Source: Tanytarsus gracilentus (taxonomy: Eukaryota > Arthropoda > Insecta > Diptera > Chironomidae). Taken from it: a DNA stretch of 64,000 nucleotides. The DNA lies in the NCBI GenBank assembly GCA_038502055.1, contig JAXRKN010000044.1:11925501-11989500 (forward strand). The letters run 5' to 3'. Made by a program: the position numbers and the translations under genes. Below are positions 1 to 10,300 of the stretch, in pieces (positions within the stretch are counted from its first letter, which is position 1; every line of letters begins with the position of its first letter). The notes beneath the pieces were generated by a model that did not search any database, was not told the DNA's origin, and saw nothing but the letters and a program-made list of their open reading frames with translations.

Positions 1-908
1 AAAGTAAAAAATTGAAAAAATCAACGATGCAAATTTCCTTAAGGTTACGACTAGTGTAACTGTTAAGCTCGAACACTCCGTCGTCAAAACGTAAACTGAG
101 CTGATGCATAAATAGTGTGATAAAAAGTTTATGACTAAAAAGATAAATTGAATTCGTGTAGAAAAATTCATTATCGGCAGCGTGACGATTTGTGATTGAG
201 ACGCAATGACTGCATGGTTGTAAATGTTTGAAGTCATGAAGAGAAAAGCTGGAATCGGAAGGAAGTGTGTGTAAAAAAGCGCTTCTGATGCATGCTTGCC
301 ACGCTTCTTATAGAGCGTTTCTTGATAGAGTCCCATTCGAGCTGATATGAAGAGTGCTAATGAAAGCATCACAACTCCAATTATCCAGTAGAAAAATGAA
401 TCTTTGTCATTTTCTGATTGTTTCTTGACATCGGAGCCTGTTGCAAAGGTGCACATAAAAATTCCGATCGTAATCATAATCACCGATAGATATTTCCAAA
501 TATCATAAGATTTATTAAGTATCAAAATTCCGAGCAGCATATTTGTTATAAGAGAGCCCGATCGAAAAATCATCAGGAGTGGAACGGACACGTTAAAATT
601 TAAAGCGTAATTATTGAGCCATGACGATGTGAAAAACATAATGACGAGTGTGATGTAGTCATGGATTGGAATATTAGGTTTGACTGTGAAGAACTTCACG
701 GTGAAGAAAAGTCCATAGAGAGAAATTGATAAAAATTGAAGAAATGTTATGAGATTGCCACATCCAGCATCGACTCTGCAAACGATTTGGTTTTTAAACG
801 CCGCATGACGTGATTAGCTCCTTACCTGACTGCAAATTCCAAAAATAATGCGTCGAAGCAACATCCAGTAAAAACACCAAAAACAGCTAAAACCGCCTTG
901 TGGTTCAT
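1..908 (-). CDS. SLC35B4: SLC35B4-like nucleotide-sugar transporter (5' part, cut by window edge)
   Basis: Two exons are visible on the minus strand: 826-908 (ATG at 906-908) and 1-775, joined across a 50-base GT-AG intron (donor at 825, acceptor at 776). The join is in phase and gives 286 residues before the window ends, out of roughly 330-340 usual for the family. The protein is very hydrophobic with many membrane segments. It shows SLC35B4 hallmarks: a GCGNLITFLQF stretch after the first helix, NNYALNFNV, LLMIFRSGSL, SARMGLYQETLYKK, SEALFYTH and the late LTTECSSLTVTLVVTLRKF block. Family members are ER/Golgi antiporters importing UDP-GlcNAc, UDP-xylose or GDP-fucose for glycosylation; the substrate here cannot be read from sequence. 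The C-terminus lies outside the window. No frameshift or stop is seen. Confidence 0.93.
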
Positions 909-1340
909 TTCTTAAGATTTTTTTAATTTAATTTTTCACTGATTACTTTTTTAATGTCATCTGCCTTAAAATCTTTGTTTAATTAGTCACATAACAAATT
1001 TATCAGCTGTTAGAATATTTTATTAAATTCTATTTAATTTTCTAACATTTTCTTTAAAATCTTTTTTTCACACTCATTTTATTTATCAAATGTTTTAACT
1101 ACAAAGTCTATGAATCAACTAAACTTGGTTAATTCATTTGTCACACATTCGCTCATAAAATGCTGATAAGAAAAATGCGTTATCGATAAGATTGAATGAG
1201 AGTTGAAACGTGAGTTTGTTTTGAGAGAGTTTATCGCTCGATTTACCTTGTCTATGACTGTGACTTTTCTAAAAATTGTGATCAGCACGTTTTGGGAAAA
1301 TTCTGATGCAAAAGTTAAAGTTTTAAAAATTCAAATTATT
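909..1340. other. Short intergenic AT-rich spacer
   Basis: The stretch upstream of the SLC35B4 start (908) and downstream of the C1GalT-like terminal exon copy holds only weak, low-complexity reading frames. It must include the transporter's 5' UTR and promoter, but no clear TATA box or other site could be assigned. Confidence 0.4.
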
Positions 1341-1751
1341 TTAAACTTCATATATTTCATCTTGGTCGATATAATGAACTCTTTCAAATTCTTTGTAACG
1401 AACTGAGTAAATACTTTTCGCATCTGAAGCTTTAATAATTTCATCTAGTGGTAATTTTCTCGGTAAAGTTTCAGTGAGATTTTTTTCAAGACCAAATGGA
1501 TGAAGATGATAAATTAAAAATTCCATTAAATATATCTCTTTTGGTGGCCATGTAGTAAATGAAATAAAAGTGTCAGAGCAACATCCCAATCCACCTTGCG
1601 TTACATTTCTCCAGAGCATCTGTTGGTACCAATGACTCATGTCTGGTTTCACAAATGTCAAGTGCACTTCAACGCCAATAGAAAAAATTTGCTTTTCATT
1701 TTTCTCATTTCGAGCGTGGATAAAAATTGCATACTTGCTGATTTTTTGCAT
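1341..1751 (-). pseudogene. Diverged extra copy of the C1GalT terminal exon
   Basis: A minus-strand open frame of 136 codons resembles the C-terminal exon of the neighbouring galactosyltransferase: an AIFI segment, the Trp-Arg-Asn-Val-Thr-Gln-Gly motif, CCSDTF, then LEFLIYHLHPFGL and a similar tail. Outside one block the two proteins differ at most positions, but 1422-1523 matches 2154-2255 with only two mismatches in 102 bases. Candidate acceptors just upstream (AG ending near 1755, 1764 and 1784 in plus-strand numbering) either give the wrong phase or run into a TAA when joined to exon 3 of the neighbour. I therefore see no in-frame way to use it as an alternative last exon. It is either a leftover of a tandem duplication or part of a gene whose other exons I cannot find. 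The frame is open, so function is not excluded. Confidence 0.6.
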
Positions 1752-2081
1752 TTTACTAAATTACACTGATGAGATATCGAGTTCAACACCTGTTAAAATA
1801 ATATTATTATATCAATAGGAATTATTGTTTATTCTTCAAAAGACTCCAGACACAAGTTTTTTTTAAAAAAATAAACTAAAAGTTTTCAGTGACAAATTTT
1901 TTTTAAATATTTTTATATAGTATTGTTCACCTCAAAAAATTTTAATATCTCTAAAAAAGCTCAAAAGTGATTTGCAGAATGAGTTCTTAATTAAGTAAAG
2001 CTTATCTTATCAAAGTATCTCTCTCTTTCAGTCATTATGATTGCAAAAGTTAATTAAGTTCGTTTATCCCAAAATTTTGTT

Positions 2082-3316
2082 TTAATATTTTTCGTCATCA
2101 TCTATTGTGTGTCTAATTTCATGCTCTCTAAAATTGCCGGCAAAACTTCTTTTATCTGAAGCTTTTATAATTTCATCGAGTGGTAATTTTCTCGGTAAAG
2201 TTTCAGTGAGATTTTTTTCAAGACCAAATGGATGAAGATGATAAATTAAAAATTCAAGTTCTCTCATTCCGCCAGGTTTTACGTAATGCATCTCAACAAA
2301 AGTGTCGGAGCAACACTTGAGATTTCCTTGAGTTACATTTCTCCAGAGATAGTTCCAATACCAAATATTTTGATCAACAGTTTTAGTTAAGTGAGCTTCG
2401 ATTGAAACCGGGAAAAATCTTTTCTGACCGAGCACATCGAGATCGTCAATAAATAAAGCGTGATTTTTGAGGCATTTCCCTAAAAATGTATAGTAATAAA
2501 ATTTATTTTTAAAAAATATTCAATGCATACCCACAAAAACATCATCAAACTGTGAATCATTATCGAGACAATTTTCGTGATCATTTATCGACAATTCGAC
2601 AAATTTCTTTAGAGCTTTTCTCGAGAAAATGTGACCGCCACCTGATGACATAAAGAGTTAAGTAATTTTTGTTATCGATAAATTCGTTTAAGACCTGCAT
2701 GATAACCTTCCTGCACGCCTGGATAAACAATTGCGAATCGACAGCCGAGATAGAGTGAAGTTTTTGGATTGTATTGCGAGAGCATAAAGCGAAGATTTTC
2801 CATGAGAACATAGCTAGGACAAAAAACTGTTTATGATTTTAGATAAATTTATCAGGTCACTCACTTGTCATCATCGGCTCTCATAAACCAATCATAGTCA
2901 TTTAAGTAATTATCATGCACATATTTCATTGCAAGTTTAGTTTTATTCCATAAATGTGATCGACCATTTTCAACTGGCAACGCAATAATATCTGGCTGTT
3001 GAGGATCCGTTTCAATACTCATAAAAAGTAATTTGTTGCATCGACGACCCCATGTATTTCGAACATGTGGCACTTTTATCTTGTGATTCTCTGGATGAGT
3101 GAAAACCCAACAAAAAATTTTCACTTCATTAAATAATTTATCGGCAAGTTGCTGCTCGTAAAGTTCAAGTGAGTTTTCACTATTATCCAACAAGTTTTTG
3201 TAAATCCTTTTATCACGTGTATTTTTAAAATCACTCGGTCGAATATTTAAAATTTCAAAAATTAAATATCCGCACATGAATCCAATTAAGAGACTCAAAA
3301 TTTCTTGTAATTTCAT
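2082..3316 (-). CDS. C1GALT1: Core-1 beta-1,3-galactosyltransferase (C1GalT/T-synthase family)
   Basis: Four minus-strand exons join in phase: 2865-3316, 2695-2813, 2531-2641 and 2082-2479, giving 359 residues, the usual family size. The protein is a type II membrane enzyme: a short cytoplasmic tail, one membrane segment (about residues 5-23), a stem and a lumenal GT31 domain. Visible motifs are the KIFCWVFTHPENH start of the catalytic domain, VRNTWGRRC, the metal-binding Asp triad at 148-150 (ADDDN), GGGHIFSRKAL, the WRNVTQG turn, the CCSD cysteines and LEFLIYHLHPFG. Family members add galactose from UDP-Gal to Ser/Thr-linked GalNAc in the Golgi, making the core 1 O-glycan. Splice sites are ordinary (GTGAG, GTCTT, GTATG donors) and introns are 50-51 bases. 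Insects usually carry several paralogs; which one this is cannot be settled here. A partial copy of the last exon lies just downstream. Confidence 0.93.
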
Positions 3317-4220
3317 TTTGCAATTTTTAAAGGTGTCACCTCGACCACATTTCAGTTAAAAATGAACTCATTTACTCAACTGCAAGCACACGATTGTATA
3401 ACTTATCTAATCTCTCTTTTTCCTAGATATAGAACCGATGTTTTAAACATACACATGACTTGCTGCGATTATTGTGAACGGCCCACGAATGAATGGATTT
3501 TTTTATTTATTAATCGTTTCGGCGAGTTATTCAAATTTTTGTGATAAGAAAATGAAAACAGTGAGAAGCGTAAAATTAAATTTTTATGAATTGCAATAGC
3601 GTTTTTTTATGAACTTGGATTTATTAAATTATTTGAAACACTTTATAGCCTTTGCACTAAATATTTAACAGTTTAACAAAAAAAGCTTTTAATGCTAAGC
3701 TTTTCAAAAGAATTTAGCATTTTTGCAACTTTAACTCAAATATATTTTTGACCACTATAAATTTTTGATGTGTACTTTTAGTTTATAGTTAATTAATGCA
3801 ACCAAAAAAAGAGTTCTTGGAAATTCTCAATGATTTTTCTACAGAAAAATTTCCCTTTTGGTCTTGAATGGGATTAAAAAATTCATATCCGGGGAAAAAA
3901 ACATAAAAAAATAAATTTAAAATATATTATGTATAACTATTTAAATATCTAGAATTATATCTTACACTTTTATATTTGAGAAAAACGGCATCACATCGAG
4001 GACAGATGAACTGCCGGATTCATATTTTTGCTTTTAAATATTTTTTTAATTTTAACTTTATACTAATTATTTTTCATCACTAACTGCTAGTTTTTAATTT
4101 GCTGAAAAGAAAAATTAAATTATCATCCAGGATGTGACAAATTTAAATTTTCTCGTTAAACTATTTGTCATTTTAAACAAACAAAATTTAATAATTAGTA
4201 TCGGGAATATTAATTGTTAG
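3317..4220. other. Intergenic AT-rich DNA, no gene seen
   Basis: Contains the 5' flank of the C1GalT gene and the region where missing upstream exons of the SWEET remnant would be expected. A 60-codon plus-strand frame at 3362-3544 has no recognisable motif or splice context and is treated as chance. Confidence 0.4.
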
Positions 4221-4742
4221 AAATTATTACAGAAAAAAGAGCACTGGCGAGGTACCTAAATAAACATAAAAGTTCTGACTCAGTAAAAATAAAATTATTT
4301 TTTTCATTTAGACGTCAGCACTTCCTTTTATCATGCAGCCTTTGGCTTAGATATGGATTTTTAATAATGGAACCTACCTTGATTCTTGTTAATGCAATTG
4401 GAGTCTTCCTTTTTTCCATTTACTGCATGAGTTATGGGCTATTCACTGTTAATAAGAAACGATTCATGCATCAAATTATTTTGGTTGTGTTCATGGTCCT
4501 GTTCTCGATATTCTACAGCCGATTTGTAGAACCTGACGATATTAAGGCTTCAAAACTTATAGGTATTCCTCACATTGTGCCATTGTTACAGTTTAATTTA
4601 TTAGTTTTTTTAACAGGTGTTCTCTGTTGCTCCGTTAGCATTGTTTTTTTTGCTTCACCCTTAATTAAGCTAATTTTTTTTGTGGAGTGGAAAATTATTG
4701 GAATAAATCTAACTTTTTGGTCACATTTTTCGATTTTTTGTT
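4221..4742 (+). pseudogene. SWEET (SLC50) sugar-transporter remnant
   Basis: Three pieces resemble consecutive SWEET exons. 4221-4251 ends in the family's KKSTGE motif and is followed by a GT. 4312-4562 begins TSALPF, then continues in a different frame as SCSLWLRYGFLIMEPTLILV and a further membrane helix. After a 54-base GT-AG intron (4563-4616), 4617 onward reads VLCCSVSIVFFASPL, the start of the second three-helix bundle. Between TSALPF and SCSLWLRYG only one base remains where about 15 are expected, so the frame changes. The remaining C-terminal half degenerates and stops at 4742, and no N-terminal exon is visible. The 54-base intron has no stop, so an open frame runs straight through it. 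SWEETs are bidirectional sugar uniporters of seven helices; this copy looks too damaged to work. Family assignment is firmer than the exact exon limits. Confidence 0.65.
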
Positions 4743-5216
4743 GAATTTCCTTTTTAAAATATACTTTTGGTTGCATAACCTTTAAGGGGCCAATTTTTAC
4801 AAATCATGACTTTAATAAAATATTTAAAATTTAACCGTCATAGATAAGTAATTCTTTTTAATAAGGTATACCGATATAAAGATCATTTAATGAGGATGAT
4901 TTCGGTATACGTCACTACATTAAATTAATTTAAGAAAAGCTATAGGCAAAAAATTATTAACTAAAAAAGTTCAATAAAATTATTTAATTAGTTTATCAAT
5001 TTTTAGACGTATACCTGCACTGCGAGCGCATAAAATTTTACATCAAATCTTTGTAACGTCTCTAAATTATTTAAACTCACTGTTTGCCCTCTGCCGGTAG
5101 GAGTTTCCCGGTTTAATTTTTAAGCTTCCAATATTCGCCACAAGTCGAAAACAATAACAAACGAAATTGAAATTTATAAAGATTATAAATTTCGCTTAAA
5201 TTAAGTGAAAATAGCC
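4743..5216. other. Upstream region of msl-2
   Basis: Non-coding, AT-rich. It should hold the msl-2 promoter and 5' UTR. The only distinct structure is an inverted repeat at 4866-4910. A partial echo of one arm (GTATACCTG) occurs near 5008. Confidence 0.4.
4866..4910. repeat. Inverted repeat upstream of msl-2
   Basis: GTATACCGA at 4866-4874 and its reverse complement TCGGTATAC at 4902-4910 are perfect 9-base arms around a 27-base spacer, about 310 bases before the msl-2 ATG. It could form a small stem-loop, be a protein-binding dyad, or mark a tiny mobile-element remnant. Confidence 0.55.
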
Positions 5217-7316
5217 ATGAGTAATCCGTTGGAAGCGTATGTAGCGTGTACGCGACTAGTGTTTAGCGTCGAGCCATCGGAACCGAGTGAAAACTGGGAG
5301 GAATTTGATGAATTTGAGCAAAAATTGTATAATTTTTATGAGTCGCTGATATGCAATAATTGTGGAAGTCTACTTATCGATCCGTGTGCACCAAAAAAAC
5401 AGCACATTTCATGTCAGCATCGAGTGTGTCTCGATTGCATTGGGAAAAATCGATTGACGGCGAACTGTAAGATGTGTCGTGATTTTACGCTTTTCGAGAA
5501 ATCAAATCAGACCAAGCTCGTCCTTAGACTGTTTCAAGAGCTCTGTGAATTGATTAAAGGCAGCTGGATCTACGATTATATACAGCGAAGAACGAAACCC
5601 GACACGGGACAGAGTGAAAAACTCAATTTGACTGAAATTATCGAGAATGGCATAAACTATGGACAGGTTCCAATTGTTCTGGATGATTCTTCCTCTTCCT
5701 CATCGGGATCTTCGTCGGTGCCATCTAGCGGAGATGAAAACTCAAATAGTTCAATGGTGAGAGAGTCATCGCCAAAGACAGTTCCTTACAGTAGTAGTCA
5801 AGTGCTTTCAACATTTCCAAGTATCTCGCCACTCGCACCAATTAGTCCTCAAATTGTGCAATCGCCAGAGCTTCAACAGGCACCTTTTACCACAATAATT
5901 CCCGAAGCATTTCCAGTTACAGTCGTTCCTCAAGCTTCGCCTCAAATTATCACTCAATATCCAGTTATTCAACACCCACCCGTACAAACGCAGCTCCAGC
6001 TTCCAAGCACATCGAAAATAACACCCAATCAACAGTCACTTCTCAAAACGCCTTCATTTGTTCCTCAAGTTTCGCCGATGCGTGTCAAACCCATACAATC
6101 GGTGAAATCTATTATGAGTCCAATAAAAATTCAACAACAAGCACCAACAATTTACTCTGTGATGTACACGGGAAGTGGCAATAAAATTACTCTCAAACGT
6201 AAGACACCCAGTGATGAACAAAGTGAACCAATTAACAATAGTTCTAGTAATGTGAGTATAGCCTTGCTTGGTTTTAAAACTTAGTGAATGACTTAAAATT
6301 TATTTTTAGATGAACCTCATCAAGACTGACAGTATGAGCTCGAATTTTAAACCCTCAACTCTTCAAATGACTAATAACACTGCCATGCAGCCATCACCCA
6401 TAATTACTCAGCATCAACAACACATACCAATTGTAACTCCAATTCCCTCAACGGCACCGTCGATTCAGCAGCAGCAACAACAGACATCGGGTCAACAACT
6501 CCTTCACAATCAAGCTAACAATCCAAATGAGAAGAGGCGAGGATGTCGTTGTGGAAATGCGACAGCTGCACCGGGTAAATTAACGTGCTGTGGTCAACGG
6601 TGTCCATGTTATGTCGAATCGAAAGCGTGCATTGATTGCAAATGTCGCGGATGCAGAAATCCTCATTTTGCGGATGGTCAAAAAAAGGTAAAAATTTTAT
6701 TTTACATTTTAAAAAGTGGAAATTTTAAATTAAACTTCTTTTAGCTTCGTCATTTTGTGCCAGACCTTCAAACACAACAACAACAACAGCAAGACTTTCT
6801 CGCTTCTTTGCAAAATCAATCGGCCATGCTAAAAGAGGTTCAAAAATCAACTACACTCTCCCTAATGAAAACAGAAGAGATTAGCCTTTTGGAACAATCA
6901 ACGACGACAACGACAGTGATAGGAAAGAATTCTATCAATAATTGCATAATTAGCATGAATAGTAATGGACAGTATCAAATTAAACCGAGAATAATCATGA
7001 AAGAACCAACAAAAACCAATTTAAGTCCACTCATGTTTCCAACGACCAGTGCAACTAATTCTAGTATTCAAAGTAAGTTGAAAGTTTTATCTCAAATGAC
7101 TGAAATTAATTTTTCTGAGTTCCAGTATTAGGACTTTATTCGCAAGTGCCGATGACAACATCCACTATGACAGTAAGTGGCGACAAAAAGATGATAATGG
7201 TAAAGAGTGAAGCATCGCCTGGAACAGTGATGACTTTCACGGAAGCAAAACACCACTTGCTGGAACCAAGTGCAACTAATTTCAATTCAAATAATCTCAA
7301 TTCGAATTTGTTGTAA
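5217..7316 (+). CDS. msl-2: MSL2-like RING-finger E3 / dosage-compensation protein
   Basis: Four exons join in phase: 5217-6251, 6310-6687, 6745-7072 and 7126-7316, giving 643 residues. The start is the first ATG of the frame (5217); the frame extends upstream only to a GTG. The N-terminal VACTRLVFSVEP stretch and a C3HC4 RING (ligands C46, C49, C66, H68, C71, C74, C84, C87) match MSL2 proteins. A long Ser/Pro/Gln-rich linker follows, then a cysteine-rich CXC domain at about residues 424-460 (ten cysteines, starting GCRCGNA). The tail is Gln/Asn-rich. In the family the RING end pairs with MSL1 and acts as a ubiquitin ligase, and the CXC domain binds DNA; in Drosophila MSL2 drives male X-chromosome dosage compensation. 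Introns are 53-58 bases. Possible poly-A signals lie at 7425 and 7569. Whether it serves dosage compensation in this species is not shown by sequence. Confidence 0.95.
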
Positions 7317-10300
7317 TTAACTTTCAGTGTCGTGTTTATGTTCAACGATTATTTTTTAAGTCAACGTGCTTGTTAGCGGCACAAAATGATTTTTAAGGAT
7401 TCATTTCATTAGTCCTTAAAAATTAATAAATAAATGCAAGGCTCCCAGTGATCCTGACGATATCTCAAATCCTTGCAATATATAGTTTTATGTTCGTGAT
7501 TCTCATTATATGTCGTTTAAAAACTTTAGTTTCATTAATTTTTATTTTTTAAATCTCCTCAAAATGCAATAAATCTCCGAATACAGTTTTGTAAAGGAAA
7601 TTTTACAATTCCGATGGAACAAAAAAAACTTTGGATATAAAAAATGGACAAATTTTAGTGAAATTCTCAAATTTTTAAATAAATAAAAAAAATTCTATGA
7701 ATGATGTGAAAATATTAGTGTTTGTAATTAAAGGCAAAAAAATAAATGCTACATCGTGAGTAAAAATTTCATTAAACATTTTTAGGACTCATCAAAAAAT
7801 TAAAATTCTTCATCAAGAACACGAAAAAAATTAACTAAGACGACATTTTTTCTGCCTTAGCTGTAATAAAAGTATATCAGCGAAAATTTCATGCATATAA
7901 TCCATATCTATATTTGCGTCAAAATTGTTAATGGATTTTTATTGAATTTTTATTCAAATATTTTTTCGAGGATTTATGGCAAACGCGAGAGAAAAATTCT
8001 ATTTAAACTTATTAAGCCTCATGTCAATGATATGTTTCAATGGAAAATGTAATTTAGAACGAAATGATCTTCGCCATTAATGGAAATTTCGGGGATTAGT
8101 GTCAAAGCAGAGTGTGACATTTTTATTTTTATAATTTTCGCCCATAACATACAATTGCCATCACTCGATAATAAAAATTCATTTTGTGTAAGAAAACTCG
8201 CTGGAAGGGCAAACAAGCAAACACGATGAGAAAGTTTTTTGATTATCACAATTTTCGGTTGTTCCTTATGATGAAAGTTTTAATTTTATGGGAAAATTTA
8301 GATCTAAGTGAAAATTGTTGGAATAAATTTTTAACGTACTTTCAGTTTTTAAATATTTTTTTAATGATTTCAAAAAAAAACGAAATTTTGAAATTTTTTT
8401 ACACACCAATGACCAATCTCAAAATCTGCAATTCTCATAACAGTGTGGGAGGATGTAATTATGATGATGATGTAATTTGTAATTGCGGGTCAATCAAATG
8501 GAATGGAAAATAATCGACAGAACGAGGTCGATGAGAGTGAATGCGAAGAGGGAAAATCAGTTTATGGGAAATTAATTAAAAATTACATTGGAGACTGCCA
8601 CAAATAAGCTTGTTGATTCTCTCCCCTCGTTGCATTCATCGAGCGGAAAATGTCGAGCTTTTCATAACTGAATACATTTAATGACATTTACATGAGTGCA
8701 CGCATAAAATAATTATGACAGCGAGATAAAAATTTAATTGTGAATAAAAACTTTTTCCCTCAAGATATATGTTGAAGATAGCTATAAGCATTAAATTGAA
8801 AAACAAACATCATTAAAATTCCCAGCATGTATTTAAATAAATCAGATTTATGGTAACGAGAATTGGAAATTGAACTTTTTTCAAGAGCTGTGAGAGCGAA
8901 AATGCAAATAAAAAGTTTTAATTTAAAACGTGATCCACCCCCGAAAAACACACTTAGACTCGACGATAGAATGCCACAAAACTCCTAAAAAGCGATTCTC
9001 GTTTCATGTGTGAAATGTCAAACGTGTATATATCCATTTTTCAATTAACACTTCTAGAAATTTTCCGGAAGATTTAATTCACATGTAACACGCGACAGCA
9101 TGAAAGACGAAAATTTAATAATATTCATTTCATTGTCCTATTTTTACCCCGACACTCTGTCCCCAAAAAATATACCCGACCTTTGAAACGTGACTAAATT
9201 TAACAGTTTGGATTTTTCTTCTTCTCTCTATTTTCAGCACCATCATCGACAATTTTTCTGTCATTGCTGTTCATAAGCTTCCATTAGCTCTTTTTTCCAT
9301 CTGTTTACTTTCTATCCACTCTATTCAAAGACTTGGGAGGCAGGCAACCGAGGACCATTTTATTGGATGACAGCAAAAAGTTTTCGGGGCATTTTGTGCT
9401 GTTTGCGGAAACGAAAAAAAATATTTGATAAATCTTCTTCTTCATTGATATTGGCATGCCATTTAATTTTCAATTATTTGACGAAAGATGTTTAATATTT
9501 ATTTTATTTTTAATAACCTCAATAACAGGAAGAGGAAAATGATAAATTTAAATTTACTTATTTCACTTTAATATCACCTCTCAAATATTCATCTGTAATT
9601 TTCCATGATTCAATATAAATGCAAACATAAGCGTTTAAAACCATAATAAAGAGTTTCATAATAATTATTTTAAATGCATACATACACCATCAGTAGCATT
9701 TGCTTCGGGTGTAGAAAATTTATATGCGCGATTGCATTTCAGCCAATTTAGCATCGCAATTGAAGTCAATTTTCCCCAGAGTTCATAACAGCCATAATGC
9801 GGTTACTGTGCAAATGCTTAATGCAATCATCCATGCATGTGAGATGCGAGAGAAAAAAAATGAATTTTTCACTACACTGAGCTTATATTGCTTACGTCGC
9901 TCGGTGTAACTATTTACTTGGATATTCACATTGAGTCGTATGCGGAGGAATGTAATCATAAAAATGAAGCTTTCAAGTACTTTGCTAAACACCTGGCGAG
10001 AGCGAGAGAGAGAAAGAGTGCTTTAGGGAAAAATTGGATGATGGTGGGTTTATTAGCGAATAACTGAAATGATTTTTTCTCTCTCCCTGTTTGTGTCTAC
10101 CACAAGCATGATGTCATGATGGGGTAAATTTATTGGAAAAGTTTTCGTTTTTTCCTTCTCGGATCTTGAATGGAAGCGAACATCCTTGAAGATGTTGATT
10201 ATGTTTTGAGCAGTGCTCGAATAATTTAATATTAGGAACAATATAAGTAATATTTATATTAAATTGCATAATTATGAGAAAAAAAATTAATTTTTTTGAC

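Noticed and set aside
3362..3544. 60-codon plus-strand frame near the C1GalT start
   Set aside because: No motif, opposite strand to the gene, AT-rich chance frame.
5205..5216. Upstream GTG as msl-2 start
   Set aside because: Eukaryotic context; the first ATG at 5217 gives the N-terminus expected for MSL2.
8184..8513. 109-codon plus-strand frame
   Set aside because: AT-driven composition (Phe, Lys, Asn, Leu), no domain, no splice or promoter context.
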